DNA from: Pelagibius sp. CAU 1746
GTDB taxonomy: Bacteria; Pseudomonadota; Alphaproteobacteria; Kiloniellales; Kiloniellaceae
Length of the DNA stretch: 64,000 bases
Direction: 5' to 3'
Assembly (NCBI RefSeq): GCF_039839785.1
Contig: NZ_JBDOQT010000001.1
Coordinates: 1,426,001 to 1,490,000, forward strand
Under the pieces are notes generated by a model. That model searched no databases. It worked only from the letters and a program-made list of their open reading frames with translations, and was not told where the DNA came from. Positions within the stretch are counted from its first letter, which is position 1. Every line of letters begins with the position of its first letter. The position numbers and the translations under genes are program-made. Positions 54,587-63,020 of this stretch are shown one piece after another.

Positions 54587-55615
54587 ATGAGTTCCAGATT
54601 TTTCGCACTGATCGCCGGTCTCGGCCTGATGTGCAGCGCTTTGCTTTTCCAGGCGTCGACGGTTGAAGCCGATGAGTGCAAGAACCGCGGCACGCTTGAC
54701 GAGATCTACTGCGACGAAGACGGAGATCTTGTTGCGGATGCCCCGACGGACCCGTCCAAGTGGCGCGATCCGTCGACCTTGGTCTTTACCTACACGCCGG
54801 TCGAGGACCCTGCCGTGTACCGGGATGCTTTCAGGCCGTTTCAGGATTACCTGGCAGAGAAAACCGGCAAGAAAGTCATTTACTACACAGTGCAGTCGAA
54901 CTCCGCCGAGATCGAGGCGATGCGTTCCGGCCGCCTGCATGTCGCCGGCTTCTCCACCGGCCCGACCGGCTTCGCAGTCAACCTTGCAGGGGCCGTGCCG
55001 CTTGCCGTCAAGGGCACCGAAAGCGAGTTCCAGGGCTACAACCTGATCGTCATCGTCAAGACGGATAGCCCCTACCAGACACTGGCCGATTTGAAGGGCA
55101 AGAAGGTCGCGCACACGTCGCCGTCGTCCAACTCGGGCAACTTGGCGCCGCGCGCACTCTTCCCGGATCAGGGGCTGGTGCCGGAACAGGACTATGAGGT
55201 GCTCTACTCCGGTAAGCACGATCAATCCGTGCTTGGCGTCAACAGCGGTGACTATGACGCGGCGCCCGTCGCTTCCGACGTGTTCACGCGGATGGTCGAG
55301 CGCGGCGTCGTCAAGGCTGAGGACTTTCGGATCATCTATCGCAGTCCGAAATTCCCGACCTCTTCGTTCGCCTATGCCCATGACCTCAAGCCCGAACTCG
55401 TCCAGCAGATCCGCGAGGCCTTCAGGGATTTCCGATTTACCCCGGAGATGCAGGAAACTTTCGGCGGTGCGGATCGCTTCTTCCCGATCACCTACAAGCA
55501 AGACTGGGCCGTGATTCGTCAGATCGCCAAATCGATCGGCGAGGAATATGACCGCAAGGGGCTCGACGCCATGGCCAAGAAAGAAGCTGAAAAAGCGGCC
55601 AAAAAGTCGAACTGA
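54587..55615 (+). CDS. phnD: Phosphate/phosphite/phosphonate-class ABC binding protein (PhnD-like)
   Basis: A 342-residue periplasmic receptor with a signal peptide ([20 protein letters not shown]). Unlike standard PhnD it has an insert of about 35 residues right after the signal peptide, containing a Cys pair and an acidic loop [13 protein letters not shown] resembling a calcium-binding DxDGD loop. The receptor core is [58 protein letters not shown] and [17 protein letters not shown], the last being the phosphate/phosphonate-binding loop. GGGAGG precedes the ATG. It is the first gene of phnD-phnC-phnE-phnE. The exact ligand (phosphonate, phosphite or phosphate ester) is not determined. Confidence 0.87.
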   Translation: MSSRFFALIAGLGLMCSALLFQASTVEADECKNRGTLDEIYCDEDGDLVADAPTDPSKWRDPSTLVFTYTPVEDPAVYRDAFRPFQDYLAEKTGKKVIYYTVQSNSAEIEAMRSGRLHVAGFSTGPTGFAVNLAGAVPLAVKGTESEFQGYNLIVIVKTDSPYQTLADLKGKKVAHTSPSSNSGNLAPRALFPDQGLVPEQDYEVLYSGKHDQSVLGVNSGDYDAAPVASDVFTRMVERGVVKAEDFRIIYRSPKFPTSSFAYAHDLKPELVQQIREAFRDFRFTPEMQETFGGADRFFPITYKQDWAVIRQIAKSIGEEYDRKGLDAMAKKEAEKAAKKSN

Positions 55616-56448
55616 TGGACGGAGAAAACGGCGGCATGTCGTCGCAGATGGGTTCGCGGGGCCTTGGCCCCGCGGACTCCGCCGGTCTGCCGGCGCATTC
55701 GATGAGCATACACGGCCTGGTCAAGGAGTACGTGCCCGGCGTGCCCGTTCTCAGGGGCATCGACCTCGACATCGAGGGCCTGGGGATGACCGCCATCATC
55801 GGTCCGTCCGGCACCGGCAAAAGCACGCTTTTGCGTTGTATCAACAGGCTTGTGGAGCCCACCCAAGGCTCCATCGTGTTCGAGGGCGAGGATATCACCC
55901 GCCTTGGCCGCGCCAGATTGCGCCGGGCGCGGCGCAAGATCGGCATGGTGTTCCAGGAGTACAACCTGGTCGAACGTTTGACGGTGGTCGAGAATTTGCT
56001 GTGCGGGCGGCTCGGCTACGTGTCGCCGTTTAAGGCTTGGCTCAGAAAGTTTCCCCAAAGCGACGTCGACCGCGCTTTCGACCTGCTTGACGCAGTCGGG
56101 CTCGGCAAGTTCGCATATCAACGCGCAGATGCCCTTTCCGGCGGCCAGCGCCAGCGGGTCGGCATCGCCCGGGCACTCATGCAAACACCGCGTATCCTGT
56201 TGGCGGACGAACCGACGTCGTCGCTCGATCCGAAGACCTCGGTCGAGATCATGGACCTGATGTCTCAGCTTGCCGGCGAGCGGGATATTCCTGTTGTCGT
56301 CAACATACACGACGTCACCCTCGCCAGCCGTTTCGCGCGACGCATGATCGGCATGTCGGGCGGGCAGATCGTCTTCGACGGCCCGCCAAGCACGATCACC
56401 GACCAGCACCTCAAGCAGATCTATGGGGGTGAGGACTGGCTGCAATGA
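55615..56448 (+). CDS. phnC: Phosphonate-class ABC transporter ATPase (PhnC-like)
   Basis: A 277-residue ATPase: Walker [18 protein letters not shown], signature [15 protein letters not shown], Walker [13 protein letters not shown], and [11 protein letters not shown] as the switch region, all typical of PhnC. The first 30 residues (MDGENGG...LPAHS) are extra and probably disordered; an internal ATG at [10 protein letters not shown] could also serve as start. Its ATG overlaps the receptor stop (TGATG), and its stop overlaps the first permease start. Confidence 0.9.
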   Translation: MDGENGGMSSQMGSRGLGPADSAGLPAHSMSIHGLVKEYVPGVPVLRGIDLDIEGLGMTAIIGPSGTGKSTLLRCINRLVEPTQGSIVFEGEDITRLGRARLRRARRKIGMVFQEYNLVERLTVVENLLCGRLGYVSPFKAWLRKFPQSDVDRAFDLLDAVGLGKFAYQRADALSGGQRQRVGIARALMQTPRILLADEPTSSLDPKTSVEIMDLMSQLAGERDIPVVVNIHDVTLASRFARRMIGMSGGQIVFDGPPSTITDQHLKQIYGGEDWLQ

Positions 56449-57239
56449 CGGCGACTGCAGAGAAACCTGCGCGGCGCAATCCGTTTCCGACCAATTGGCG
56501 CTCACGGCTGCTGTGGGGGCTGGTTCTGGCTTATGTCGTTTATGCGTTGAGCCTGATCGACATCAGCGCTCAACGGGTTTTCGATGGCTTGGGACACGGA
56601 GCGAACATGCTGGGCCGCATGGTGCCGCCCAACTTTTCGCGCTGGAGCCTGCTTTTGGAAGGCCTCGTGGAGAGCCTCGAGATTGCCATCCTGGCCTCTT
56701 CGATCGGTATCCTTTTGTCGCTGCCTATCGGCTTCCTGGCCGCACGCAATATGATGCCCCCCTGGGTGACCTGGCCGGCCCGGGCGCTGATCGCGCTATG
56801 CCGCTCGTTCCATCCGGTGATCGTCGCCATTCTGTTCGTGAAGGCCGTGGGTTTTGGCGCCCTCGCGGGCATCCTGGCGTTGATCGTTGCGTCAATCGGC
56901 TTCATCGCCAAGCTGTTCGCCGAGGCGATCGAGGAGATTTCGCTAAAGCAGGTGGAAGCGGTGCGTGCGACCGGGGCTCCCTTTGGCAACGTTATCATCT
57001 TCAGCGTGGTGCCCCAGGTGCTGTCGCGTTTCATCGGTTTTTCGACCTATCAGGTCGATTCAAACCTGCGGAATTCGACCATGGTCGGTATCGTCGGGGC
57101 CGGCGGCATCGGTGGCACGCTGTTCTCGGCCTTCCAGCGTTTCGACTATGACTTCGTCGCGGCGATCCTGATTTCGCTGATTGCTATTATCATGGTCGGA
57201 GAATACCTCAGCGGTTGGGTCAAGGAAGTTTTCAAGTGA
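56445..57239 (+). CDS. phnE: Phosphonate-class ABC permease 1 (PhnE-like)
   Basis: A 264-residue permease with about five to six membrane segments. The coupling loop [50 protein letters not shown] and the [22 protein letters not shown] end are typical of PhnE. Its ATG overlaps the ATPase stop (ATGA). It is the first of two PhnE paralogues, which should form the channel as a heterodimer. Confidence 0.9.
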   Translation: MTATAEKPARRNPFPTNWRSRLLWGLVLAYVVYALSLIDISAQRVFDGLGHGANMLGRMVPPNFSRWSLLLEGLVESLEIAILASSIGILLSLPIGFLAARNMMPPWVTWPARALIALCRSFHPVIVAILFVKAVGFGALAGILALIVASIGFIAKLFAEAIEEISLKQVEAVRATGAPFGNVIIFSVVPQVLSRFIGFSTYQVDSNLRNSTMVGIVGAGGIGGTLFSAFQRFDYDFVAAILISLIAIIMVGEYLSGWVKEVFK

Positions 57240-58054
57240 GCGGCGCTGCTTCTCCTCTCGAGCACACGCGCCGGCGTCTCGAGCGGCATACTCCGATAGA
57301 GCGTTTCTCCCGTTGGCTCATTCTGTTCGTCACAGTTGCCGCAATCGTCGTATCGATCCGCCACGTCGAGGTGATTCCCGAGTTTCTCTACGACGCGCCT
57401 TCGCAGATGCTGGACCTGCTGCACCGGCTGTGGCCGCCGGACCTTTCCTATTACCGGGAAGGTGTCCACGACGCGCTTATCGAGACGTTGCATATCGCCA
57501 GCCTCGGCACTCTTCTGGCGCTGATTCTGGCGGTCCCGGTGGCGCTGTTCTCGGCGCGAAACATCACCGCCAATCCGATTCTGAACTTGCTTGCGAAACT
57601 GGTGCTGGTGTCCTCCCGCTCCGTCAACTCGCTGGTCTGGGCACTGCTCTTCGTAGCCGTGTTCGGACCGGGGACCTTGGCGGGTGTGCTCGCCATCGCC
57701 TTTCGCTCCGTCGGCTTCGTCGGCAAGCTTCTCGGTGAGGCGCTGGAGGAGGCGCATCCGGGCACCATCGAGGCCTTGGTCGCGACCGGCGCCCCGCCGG
57801 CAAGTGTGCTGCTCAAGGGGTATTGGCCGCAGGTTAAGCCGGCGCTTTGGTCGATCGCCTTGTTCCGCTGGGACATCAATGTCAGAGAATCCGCCGTCCT
57901 TGGCCTGGTTGGCGCCGGCGGCATCGGGGTTGCCCTCGACCAGGCTCTGGACACCTTCTACTGGGACAAGGTGTCGACCGTTCTACTCAGTATCTTCGCC
58001 GTCGTCATCGCGGCGGAATTGATCGTGACGCAGATCCGCAAGCGAATCATCTGA
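57236..58054 (+). CDS. phnE: Phosphonate-class ABC permease 2 (PhnE-like)
   Basis: A 272-residue permease related to the preceding one: coupling loop EEAHPGTIEALVATGAPPASVLLKGYWPQVKPALWSIALFRWDINVRES, and end LGLVGAGGIGVALDQALDTFYWDKV. The start is GTG at 57236, overlapping the stop of permease 1 as GTGA; the frame is open a few codons further upstream. It is the last gene of the importer operon; no phosphonate-degrading enzymes follow, so this system would feed a catabolic route encoded elsewhere, or the phnW-phnA-phnY route 4 kb away. Confidence 0.88.
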   Translation: MSGAASPLEHTRRRLERHTPIERFSRWLILFVTVAAIVVSIRHVEVIPEFLYDAPSQMLDLLHRLWPPDLSYYREGVHDALIETLHIASLGTLLALILAVPVALFSARNITANPILNLLAKLVLVSSRSVNSLVWALLFVAVFGPGTLAGVLAIAFRSVGFVGKLLGEALEEAHPGTIEALVATGAPPASVLLKGYWPQVKPALWSIALFRWDINVRESAVLGLVGAGGIGVALDQALDTFYWDKVSTVLLSIFAVVIAAELIVTQIRKRII

Positions 58055-58226
58055 TTTCCCCAGCCTTGCCTGCCCCGTCGTCGTCCCGCGGCTTGGCGTT
58101 CCAGACCTCTTGGCGCACGCAAGCGATGATGCTCTGCCCGGCATATTCGGGTGGGACGGCGGAGAATTGGGTGCGGCAATAAGCGACGCGAGGACGGAGG
58201 AGGGGGCGTGAGGGATCGCCTCCGCG

Positions 58227-59066
58227 TCAGCCGTTCCGGCGGGCGGCGTTCTGCTGGGCGGTGAACAGCGCCACGTTGTTGTCGCTCAGCATGCGGCTCA
58301 GGCGCCGCGGCGGGACTTCGTCGGTGAAGACCGTGTCGATATCGCGCAGGTGGGCGACGCGCACCATGGCATCGGAATCGAACTTGGAGTGATCCAAGGC
58401 GACCAGCCGTTTCCGCGAGATCTTCATCGCCGTGCTGGAGACGCCGATGTCGCGGAAGTCGTAGTCCATCAGGTCGCCGTCCTCGGAAATACCGCCGATG
58501 CCGAAGATACCGTAGCCGACGCGGAACTTCTCCAGGAACTCTCGCGTCGCCTCGCCGGTGGTGGCCTGGTCATTGTGCTTCAGGACGCCGCCGGCCAGGA
58601 TCACCTGGAAGTCGCGCTTGCGGTTCAGGGTCATGGCGACGGTCAGGTGGTTGGTCACCACGGTCAGGCGGCGGTGCTGCAGCAGCGCTTCGGCGACGGC
58701 TTCCATGGTGGTGCCGATATCGATGAAGATGGTGGCGCCTTCGGGGATCTGGCTGGCGACCAGGGCGGCGATCCTCCGCTTTTCCTGGGCGTGGTGCCGC
58801 TTACGCTTGTCGTAGTCGACGTCGCCGGCCACCGGCGGCAGGCCGGCGCCGCCGTGGTAGCGCGTCACCAGGCCGCGTCGCTCCAGGTCGTTGAGGTCCC
58901 GGCGCACGGTCTGCTCGGAGACGGCGAAGGACTTGGCCAGGCTGCCGATGGAGACGAAGCCGCGGCTTTCCAGCAGGTTGAGAATGCGCGCGTGGCGGCC
59001 CGCGATGTCGTCGCGGGTGCTCCCGCTGGCTATGCCGCCGATGCCCCTGCCGCCGACCAGAGTCAT
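58227..59066 (-). CDS. DeoR-family transcriptional regulator
   Basis: A 279-residue regulator. The helix-turn-helix is RHARILNLLESRGFVSIGSLAKSF followed by VSEQTVRRDLNDLERRGLVTRYHGGAG; the effector domain has ATIFIDIGTTMEAVAEAL, VVTNHLTVAMTL and RLVALDHSKFDSDAMVRV. The last departs from the GlpR pattern, suggesting a different phosphorylated effector. Its ATG overlaps the HisE-like stop (TGATG), so the two are one transcript. It is convergent with the PhnDCEE operon. Target genes are unknown; the linked HisE-like gene and the importer are the nearest candidates. Confidence 0.85.
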   Translation of the reverse strand: MTLVGGRGIGGIASGSTRDDIAGRHARILNLLESRGFVSIGSLAKSFAVSEQTVRRDLNDLERRGLVTRYHGGAGLPPVAGDVDYDKRKRHHAQEKRRIAALVASQIPEGATIFIDIGTTMEAVAEALLQHRRLTVVTNHLTVAMTLNRKRDFQVILAGGVLKHNDQATTGEATREFLEKFRVGYGIFGIGGISEDGDLMDYDFRDIGVSSTAMKISRKRLVALDHSKFDSDAMVRVAHLRDIDTVFTDEVPPRRLSRMLSDNNVALFTAQQNAARRNG

Positions 59067-59428
59067 CACGCGCCGCCGTTCGTCTTTTTGCCGGAAGGGC
59101 CAAGTTCCGGGGTGTCGGACTTGGGCAGCTTGCCGGCGATGCCGTACTCGGCTTCGCGTCTGTCCATCTCCTCCCAGATTTCGGCCGGGCGGATGCCCAT
59201 CTCCGACAGCAGCACGACCCAGTTGTAGATCAGGTCTGCCGACTCGTGGATCACCTCGTCGCGGTTGTTGGTGACGAACTCCAGGGACACTTCGGAGGCT
59301 TCCTCGACCAGCTTCTTGGCGATCTTGGTGCGCCCGCCGTTGAACAGCTTGGCGGTGCGCGAGAGCTTGGGACTCTGCCCCCGCTCCAGCGTTACCGCAG
59401 CGTAGAGTCTCATGATGGCGTCGCTCAT
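59066..59428 (-). CDS. HisE-like phosphoribosyl-ATP pyrophosphatase
   Basis: A 120-residue MazG-fold protein. The helical core KLFNGGRTKIAKKLVEEASEVSLEFVTNNRDEVIHESADLIYNWVVLL carries the metal-binding E-E-x-x-E and D residues of HisE, which removes pyrophosphate from phosphoribosyl-ATP in histidine synthesis. The C-terminus adds a Pro/Gly-rich tail. It is not in a his operon here: it is followed by a DeoR regulator and lies beside phosphorus transport genes. It may be a second HisE paralogue acting on another phosphoribosyl-nucleotide. The start at 59428 has no strong ribosome site. Confidence 0.8.
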   Translation of the reverse strand: MSDAIMRLYAAVTLERGQSPKLSRTAKLFNGGRTKIAKKLVEEASEVSLEFVTNNRDEVIHESADLIYNWVVLLSEMGIRPAEIWEEMDRREAEYGIAGKLPKSDTPELGPSGKKTNGGA

Positions 59429-59479
59429 GGCCCGACCTTTTCCTGGCCTGGTATCTATCCTAGGGAAGGGGCGCGCCGA

Positions 59480-61171
59480 TCACGAAATGTCCGGTGCAGT
59501 GACGCCCCGCGGCTGGCATCCGCCGGCCTTGACCTTCTCGCGCAGGCGGCTGTCGGAGAGTTCGCCGGCGCGCTCCAGAATGGTGTAGGCGGCTGAGGTC
59601 AGATGGCTGTTGATGCGCTTCAGGTCGCGCAGCACATCGAGGTGCAGCGACGAGGAGGTGATGGAGTCCGGCCGCCCTTCGCCGATCCGCTCGTAGTGGT
59701 TCTCGATGTAGCGGCGCTCCAGTTCGCGGACCTGGGACTTCTGGCGCAAGAGCTGACGGGCCAGTTCGATGTCGCCGGAGGCGAAGACGTTCATCGCCAG
59801 GTCGAGGTTGGCGACGATGTGGGCGTGGAAGTCCTCCAGTTCCTCCATGCCGGGGGCGGAGAAGGAGGTGCGCTGCTTGATCTTCTTGCTGGCCAGCTCC
59901 ATCAGGTTCTTGTCGATGATGTCGCCAATGTGCTCCAGGTTGGTGGTGAAGTTCAGGATCTCCACGCAGCGGCCGCTTTCCTGACCGTCCAGCTCTTCGT
60001 TGTTCAGCTTGGTGAGGTAAAGCTTGATGGCCTCGTGCAGCCGGTCGACCATGTCGTCGGCGGCTTCGGTTTCCTTCTTCAAGGCCTCGTCGTTGCTGCG
60101 CAGCACCCGGCCCGTGGCCAGCAGCATCTTCTTCACCTCGTCGCCCATGCGCAGGGCCTCGCGGGTCGCGCAGGTCAACGCCACCGCCGGGGTTTCCAGG
60201 GTGCCGTCGTCGAGGTAGCGGGGGCGGCCCGGATCGTCGGCCGCCGCCTGGTCCGGCAGCAGGCGGGTGACCAGCGCGATGACCTGCCTGACGAAAGGCA
60301 GGAAGAGCGCCGCGATGGCCAGATTGAAGAGGGTGTGGAAGTTGGCCACCATGCGCTCCGGCGAGGCGCCCAGCAGTTCCAGGTAAGGCAGCAGCCAGTG
60401 CAGCGCCGGCAGGACCGCCAGCACCCCGGCGGTGCGGATCACCAGGTTGCCGATCGGCGGGCGGCGGGCGGCGACCGGCGAGGCCCAGGTCACGGCAAGG
60501 GGGGTGATGGCGGCGCCCAGGTTGGCGCCGAGCACCAGGGCGAGCGCCAGCGGCGCGGCCAGGACGCCGGCGGTGGCCAGCGACATGATCAGCAGCACGA
60601 TGGCGACGCTGGAGTGCGAGGCCCAGGTGAGCACGGCGGCGACCAGCACCGCCAGCAGCGGCTCGCTGCCCAGCGGCTGCAGCAGCACCGCGAAGACCTG
60701 CGATTCGCGCAGCGGCGCAGAAGCCTCCACGATCAGTTGCAGCGCCAGCAGCATCAGCCCGAGACCCAGGGTGATGCGCGCCAGGTTCTTGTGCCGGGTG
60801 CGTTTGGACGACAGGAAACCGAAAACGCCGCAGGCGATGAGCAGCGGCGAAAGCCAGTGAAGACCGAAGGACAGCACCTGCACCACCACGGTGGTGCCGA
60901 CATCGGCGCCCAGGATGATAGCCAGCGCGGCGGCGCCCGTGACCAGGCCCTGGGCCGCGAAGGAGGTGGTGATCAGGGTCGTCGCGGTGCCGCTCTGCAG
61001 CGCCCCGGTTACGACCAGGCCGGAAAGAAAGCCGGTGAAGCGGCTTTTCGCGGACAGGGCCAGCAGGCGCCGCAGCTCGGCGCCGAACGACCGGGTGACC
61101 CCGGTGCGCACCATGCGCACTCCCCACAGCAGGAGGGCCACGCCGCCGGCGATACTGACAATGGTTTCCAC
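59480..61171 (-). CDS. NptA-type Na+/phosphate cotransporter with PhoU-like domain
   Basis: A 563-residue protein. The membrane half (about residues 1-310) contains the paired signatures TGALQSGTATTLITTSF and WASHSSVAIVLLIMSL of Na/Pi cotransporters of the NptA/YjbB family. The C-terminal half (about 335-545) is a PhoU-like helical domain (ALRMGDEVKKMLLATGRVL, NLEHIGDIIDKNLMELA). YjbB-type proteins export phosphate; others import it. The start is GTG at 61171 with a weak ribosome site. A perfect 16-base palindrome identical to that before the PhnDCEE operon lies 35 bases upstream, so both are probably under one regulator. Confidence 0.87.
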   Translation of the reverse strand: METIVSIAGGVALLLWGVRMVRTGVTRSFGAELRRLLALSAKSRFTGFLSGLVVTGALQSGTATTLITTSFAAQGLVTGAAALAIILGADVGTTVVVQVLSFGLHWLSPLLIACGVFGFLSSKRTRHKNLARITLGLGLMLLALQLIVEASAPLRESQVFAVLLQPLGSEPLLAVLVAAVLTWASHSSVAIVLLIMSLATAGVLAAPLALALVLGANLGAAITPLAVTWASPVAARRPPIGNLVIRTAGVLAVLPALHWLLPYLELLGASPERMVANFHTLFNLAIAALFLPFVRQVIALVTRLLPDQAAADDPGRPRYLDDGTLETPAVALTCATREALRMGDEVKKMLLATGRVLRSNDEALKKETEAADDMVDRLHEAIKLYLTKLNNEELDGQESGRCVEILNFTTNLEHIGDIIDKNLMELASKKIKQRTSFSAPGMEELEDFHAHIVANLDLAMNVFASGDIELARQLLRQKSQVRELERRYIENHYERIGEGRPDSITSSSLHLDVLRDLKRINSHLTSAAYTILERAGELSDSRLREKVKAGGCQPRGVTAPDIS

Positions 61172-61205
61172 GTGAGAGTCTCAGAGATTCCAGGTGTTTA
61201 GAGGT

Positions 61206-61221
61206 TGTAAGAAAACTTACA
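61206..61221. promoter_or_regulatory. 16-base palindrome ahead of the NptA-type gene
   Basis: Read toward the gene it is TGTAAG-TTTT-CTTACA, identical over 16 bases and in orientation to the site at 54467-54482. It ends 35 bases before the start codon, close enough to block a promoter. Confidence 0.7.
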
Positions 61222-61395
61222 TTTTCTGGCGTTCTGTGCAAGTGGGCAGAAGCCGGCCCAGGGCGAATCCCTGACGATCCTGCGCCTTATCGCTTAAATC
61301 TTCGTGTGTTATGGGAATTTGATCCTGATTCCGCTCCACTGTCGCGGCCGCCTGGATGGATGGCGGGGCTTGCACGGGCGCGGCAAAGAGATTAT

Positions 61396-61419
61396 ATGTG
61401 AGTGAACGTTCACTCACAT
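61396..61419. promoter_or_regulatory. 24-base perfect palindrome, TetR operator
   Basis: Each arm is ATGTGAGTGAAC and its exact inverse follows without a spacer (centre between 61407 and 61408). It ends 22 bases before the TetR-family gene, the usual place for autorepression by such regulators. Confidence 0.8.
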
Positions 61420-61441
61420 TCCTTCGGCCGGAGAGAACCCC

Positions 61442-62062
61442 ATGGCCGCCACCATGGCCCGCGTAACGCCGTCCCGAGGCGCCCGCACCCAGGAGAAGAT
61501 CCAGGAAGTCGCCCTGGCGCTTTTCGCCGAGAAGGGCGTCGACCGCACCACCATCGGCGACATCGCCGGTGCGGCGGGCATCGCCGAGGGCACCATCTAC
61601 CGCCACTATCCGGGCAAGGAAGAACTCATTTGGCAGCTCTTCTCCACCAACTACCTGCGCCTGGCCGCCGAGGTGGAGGCGCTGCAGGCCGAACGGCACG
61701 ACCTGCCCGGCAAGCTGCGGGTCATGGTCGGGATGTTCTGCAGCCTCTTCGAGCAGGACCCGGACATGTTCCGCTTCCTGCTGCTGGTGCAGCACGGCCA
61801 GCTCTCGCGCGTCACCGAGGACATGCAGACCCCGGTGAAGGTCATCAAGACGGTGCTGGAGACGGCGATGGCGCGCGGCGAGATCCCCAGGCAGGACGCC
61901 GAGGTCGCCACCGCCATGGTGATGGGCATCGTCCTGCAGGTCGCGGTCTTCAGGGTCTACGGCCGCGTCACCCGGCCCCTTGGTGAGGTCGCCGACCAGC
62001 TCGCCGAAAGCTGCTGGCGGGCCTTGGGCGGCGGCCTTCGGACTGAACGAGGGGAGGGCTGA
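61442..62062 (+). CDS. TetR/AcrR-family regulator
   Basis: A 206-residue regulator. The helix-turn-helix is KIQEVALALFAEKGVDRTTIGDIAGAAGIAEGTIYRHYPGKEELIWQLF; the C-terminal domain (VMVGMFCSLFEQDPDMFRFLLLVQHGQL) belongs to the AcrR/FadR-like group, which often controls lipid or efflux genes. A 24-base perfect palindrome directly upstream is the probable operator. The hydrolase gene begins five bases after its stop, so the regulator is expected to control itself, the hydrolase and the membrane protein that follows. An internal ATG (MARVTPSRG) is an alternative start. Confidence 0.87.
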   Translation: MAATMARVTPSRGARTQEKIQEVALALFAEKGVDRTTIGDIAGAAGIAEGTIYRHYPGKEELIWQLFSTNYLRLAAEVEALQAERHDLPGKLRVMVGMFCSLFEQDPDMFRFLLLVQHGQLSRVTEDMQTPVKVIKTVLETAMARGEIPRQDAEVATAMVMGIVLQVAVFRVYGRVTRPLGEVADQLAESCWRALGGGLRTERGEG

Positions 62063-62066
62063 AGCC

Positions 62067-62975
62067 ATGCGCGTCAAGCTCACGCGGCGCCGCGTCCTGC
62101 TGCTGCTGACCCTGGCCACCCTGATCGCCGGGGCCGTGCAGCTCAATCGCACGCAGCTCTGGGAAGACAGCCAGGTCTATGCCGGCTGGCGCGTGCAGCA
62201 TCACGTGATGCTCCCCACCTGCCGCCTGCTCGACGATGAGCAGCGGGTCCGCGAACACGGCCTGTTCAGCGCCTGCTTCGATGCGCTGCAGCGCTTCAAG
62301 CGGACGGAACGACTCGCACCGCGCAGCCCGCACCTGGTGATCCTGCTGCACGGCATGGGGCGCTCGCCCGCCCTGTTCCGCGCCATGGAGCGCGACCTGC
62401 GCGCCGCTGGCTTCGACGCGGTGGCGGTCAGCTACCCCAGCCTGACCAAGGACATCGCCGGCCATGCCGATCAGGTCGAACTCCTGCTTGCACGGGCGCG
62501 GGGTGTCGAGAAGGTGTCCTTCGTCAGCCACAGCCTGGGCGGCTTGGTGGTGCGCGAAGTGCTGAGCCGCGAGGGGGACCCGATAACCGCAATCTGGCAC
62601 AACAAGCTGAAGCTGGGCCGCGTGGTCATGATCGCGCCGCCGAACCAGGGTTCGGAGCTGGCCGAGTCCGTTGCCGGCCTGCCGCCCTATCACTGGATCG
62701 GCGGCCCTGCGGCGCGCGAGATCGCCGCGGGCCCGCCCTTCGCGCCGGTGTCTCCGGAGATCGAAGTGGCGATCATCGCCGGCGGTACAGACGGCGGGAG
62801 CGGCTTCAACCCGCTGCTGTCGGAGAACAACGACGGCGTCGTGACGGTGAGCGAAACCCGCCTGCCGGGCGCGCGCGACCACATCGTGGTGCCGGCGTTG
62901 CATACGGTGATCGCCGGCGACCCGCAGACCATCGCCGCAACCCGTAATTTCCTGGAGACCGGGCGGCTGCGCTGA
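62067..62975 (+). CDS. Membrane-anchored alpha/beta hydrolase (lipase-like)
   Basis: A 302-residue alpha/beta-fold hydrolase with an N-terminal membrane anchor or signal (RRVLLLLTLATLIAGAVQL). The oxyanion region is VILLHGMGRS, the nucleophile serine lies in VSFVSHSLGGLVVREVL, the acid is probably the Asp of ENNDGVVTVSE and the catalytic His lies in VPALHTVIAG. It resembles PGAP1-like and triacylglycerol-lipase-like esterases acting in the periplasm. GGGGAGG is nine bases before the ATG. Sitting between a TetR regulator and an LplT/Aas-type protein, it may act in phospholipid turnover; that role is inferred from context. Confidence 0.82.
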   Translation: MRVKLTRRRVLLLLTLATLIAGAVQLNRTQLWEDSQVYAGWRVQHHVMLPTCRLLDDEQRVREHGLFSACFDALQRFKRTERLAPRSPHLVILLHGMGRSPALFRAMERDLRAAGFDAVAVSYPSLTKDIAGHADQVELLLARARGVEKVSFVSHSLGGLVVREVLSREGDPITAIWHNKLKLGRVVMIAPPNQGSELAESVAGLPPYHWIGGPAAREIAAGPPFAPVSPEIEVAIIAGGTDGGSGFNPLLSENNDGVVTVSETRLPGARDHIVVPALHTVIAGDPQTIAATRNFLETGRLR

Positions 62976-63020
62976 AGCGCCGTTCGCCGAGAGAAACCGA
63001 ACACCAGAGGACCGCACCTT

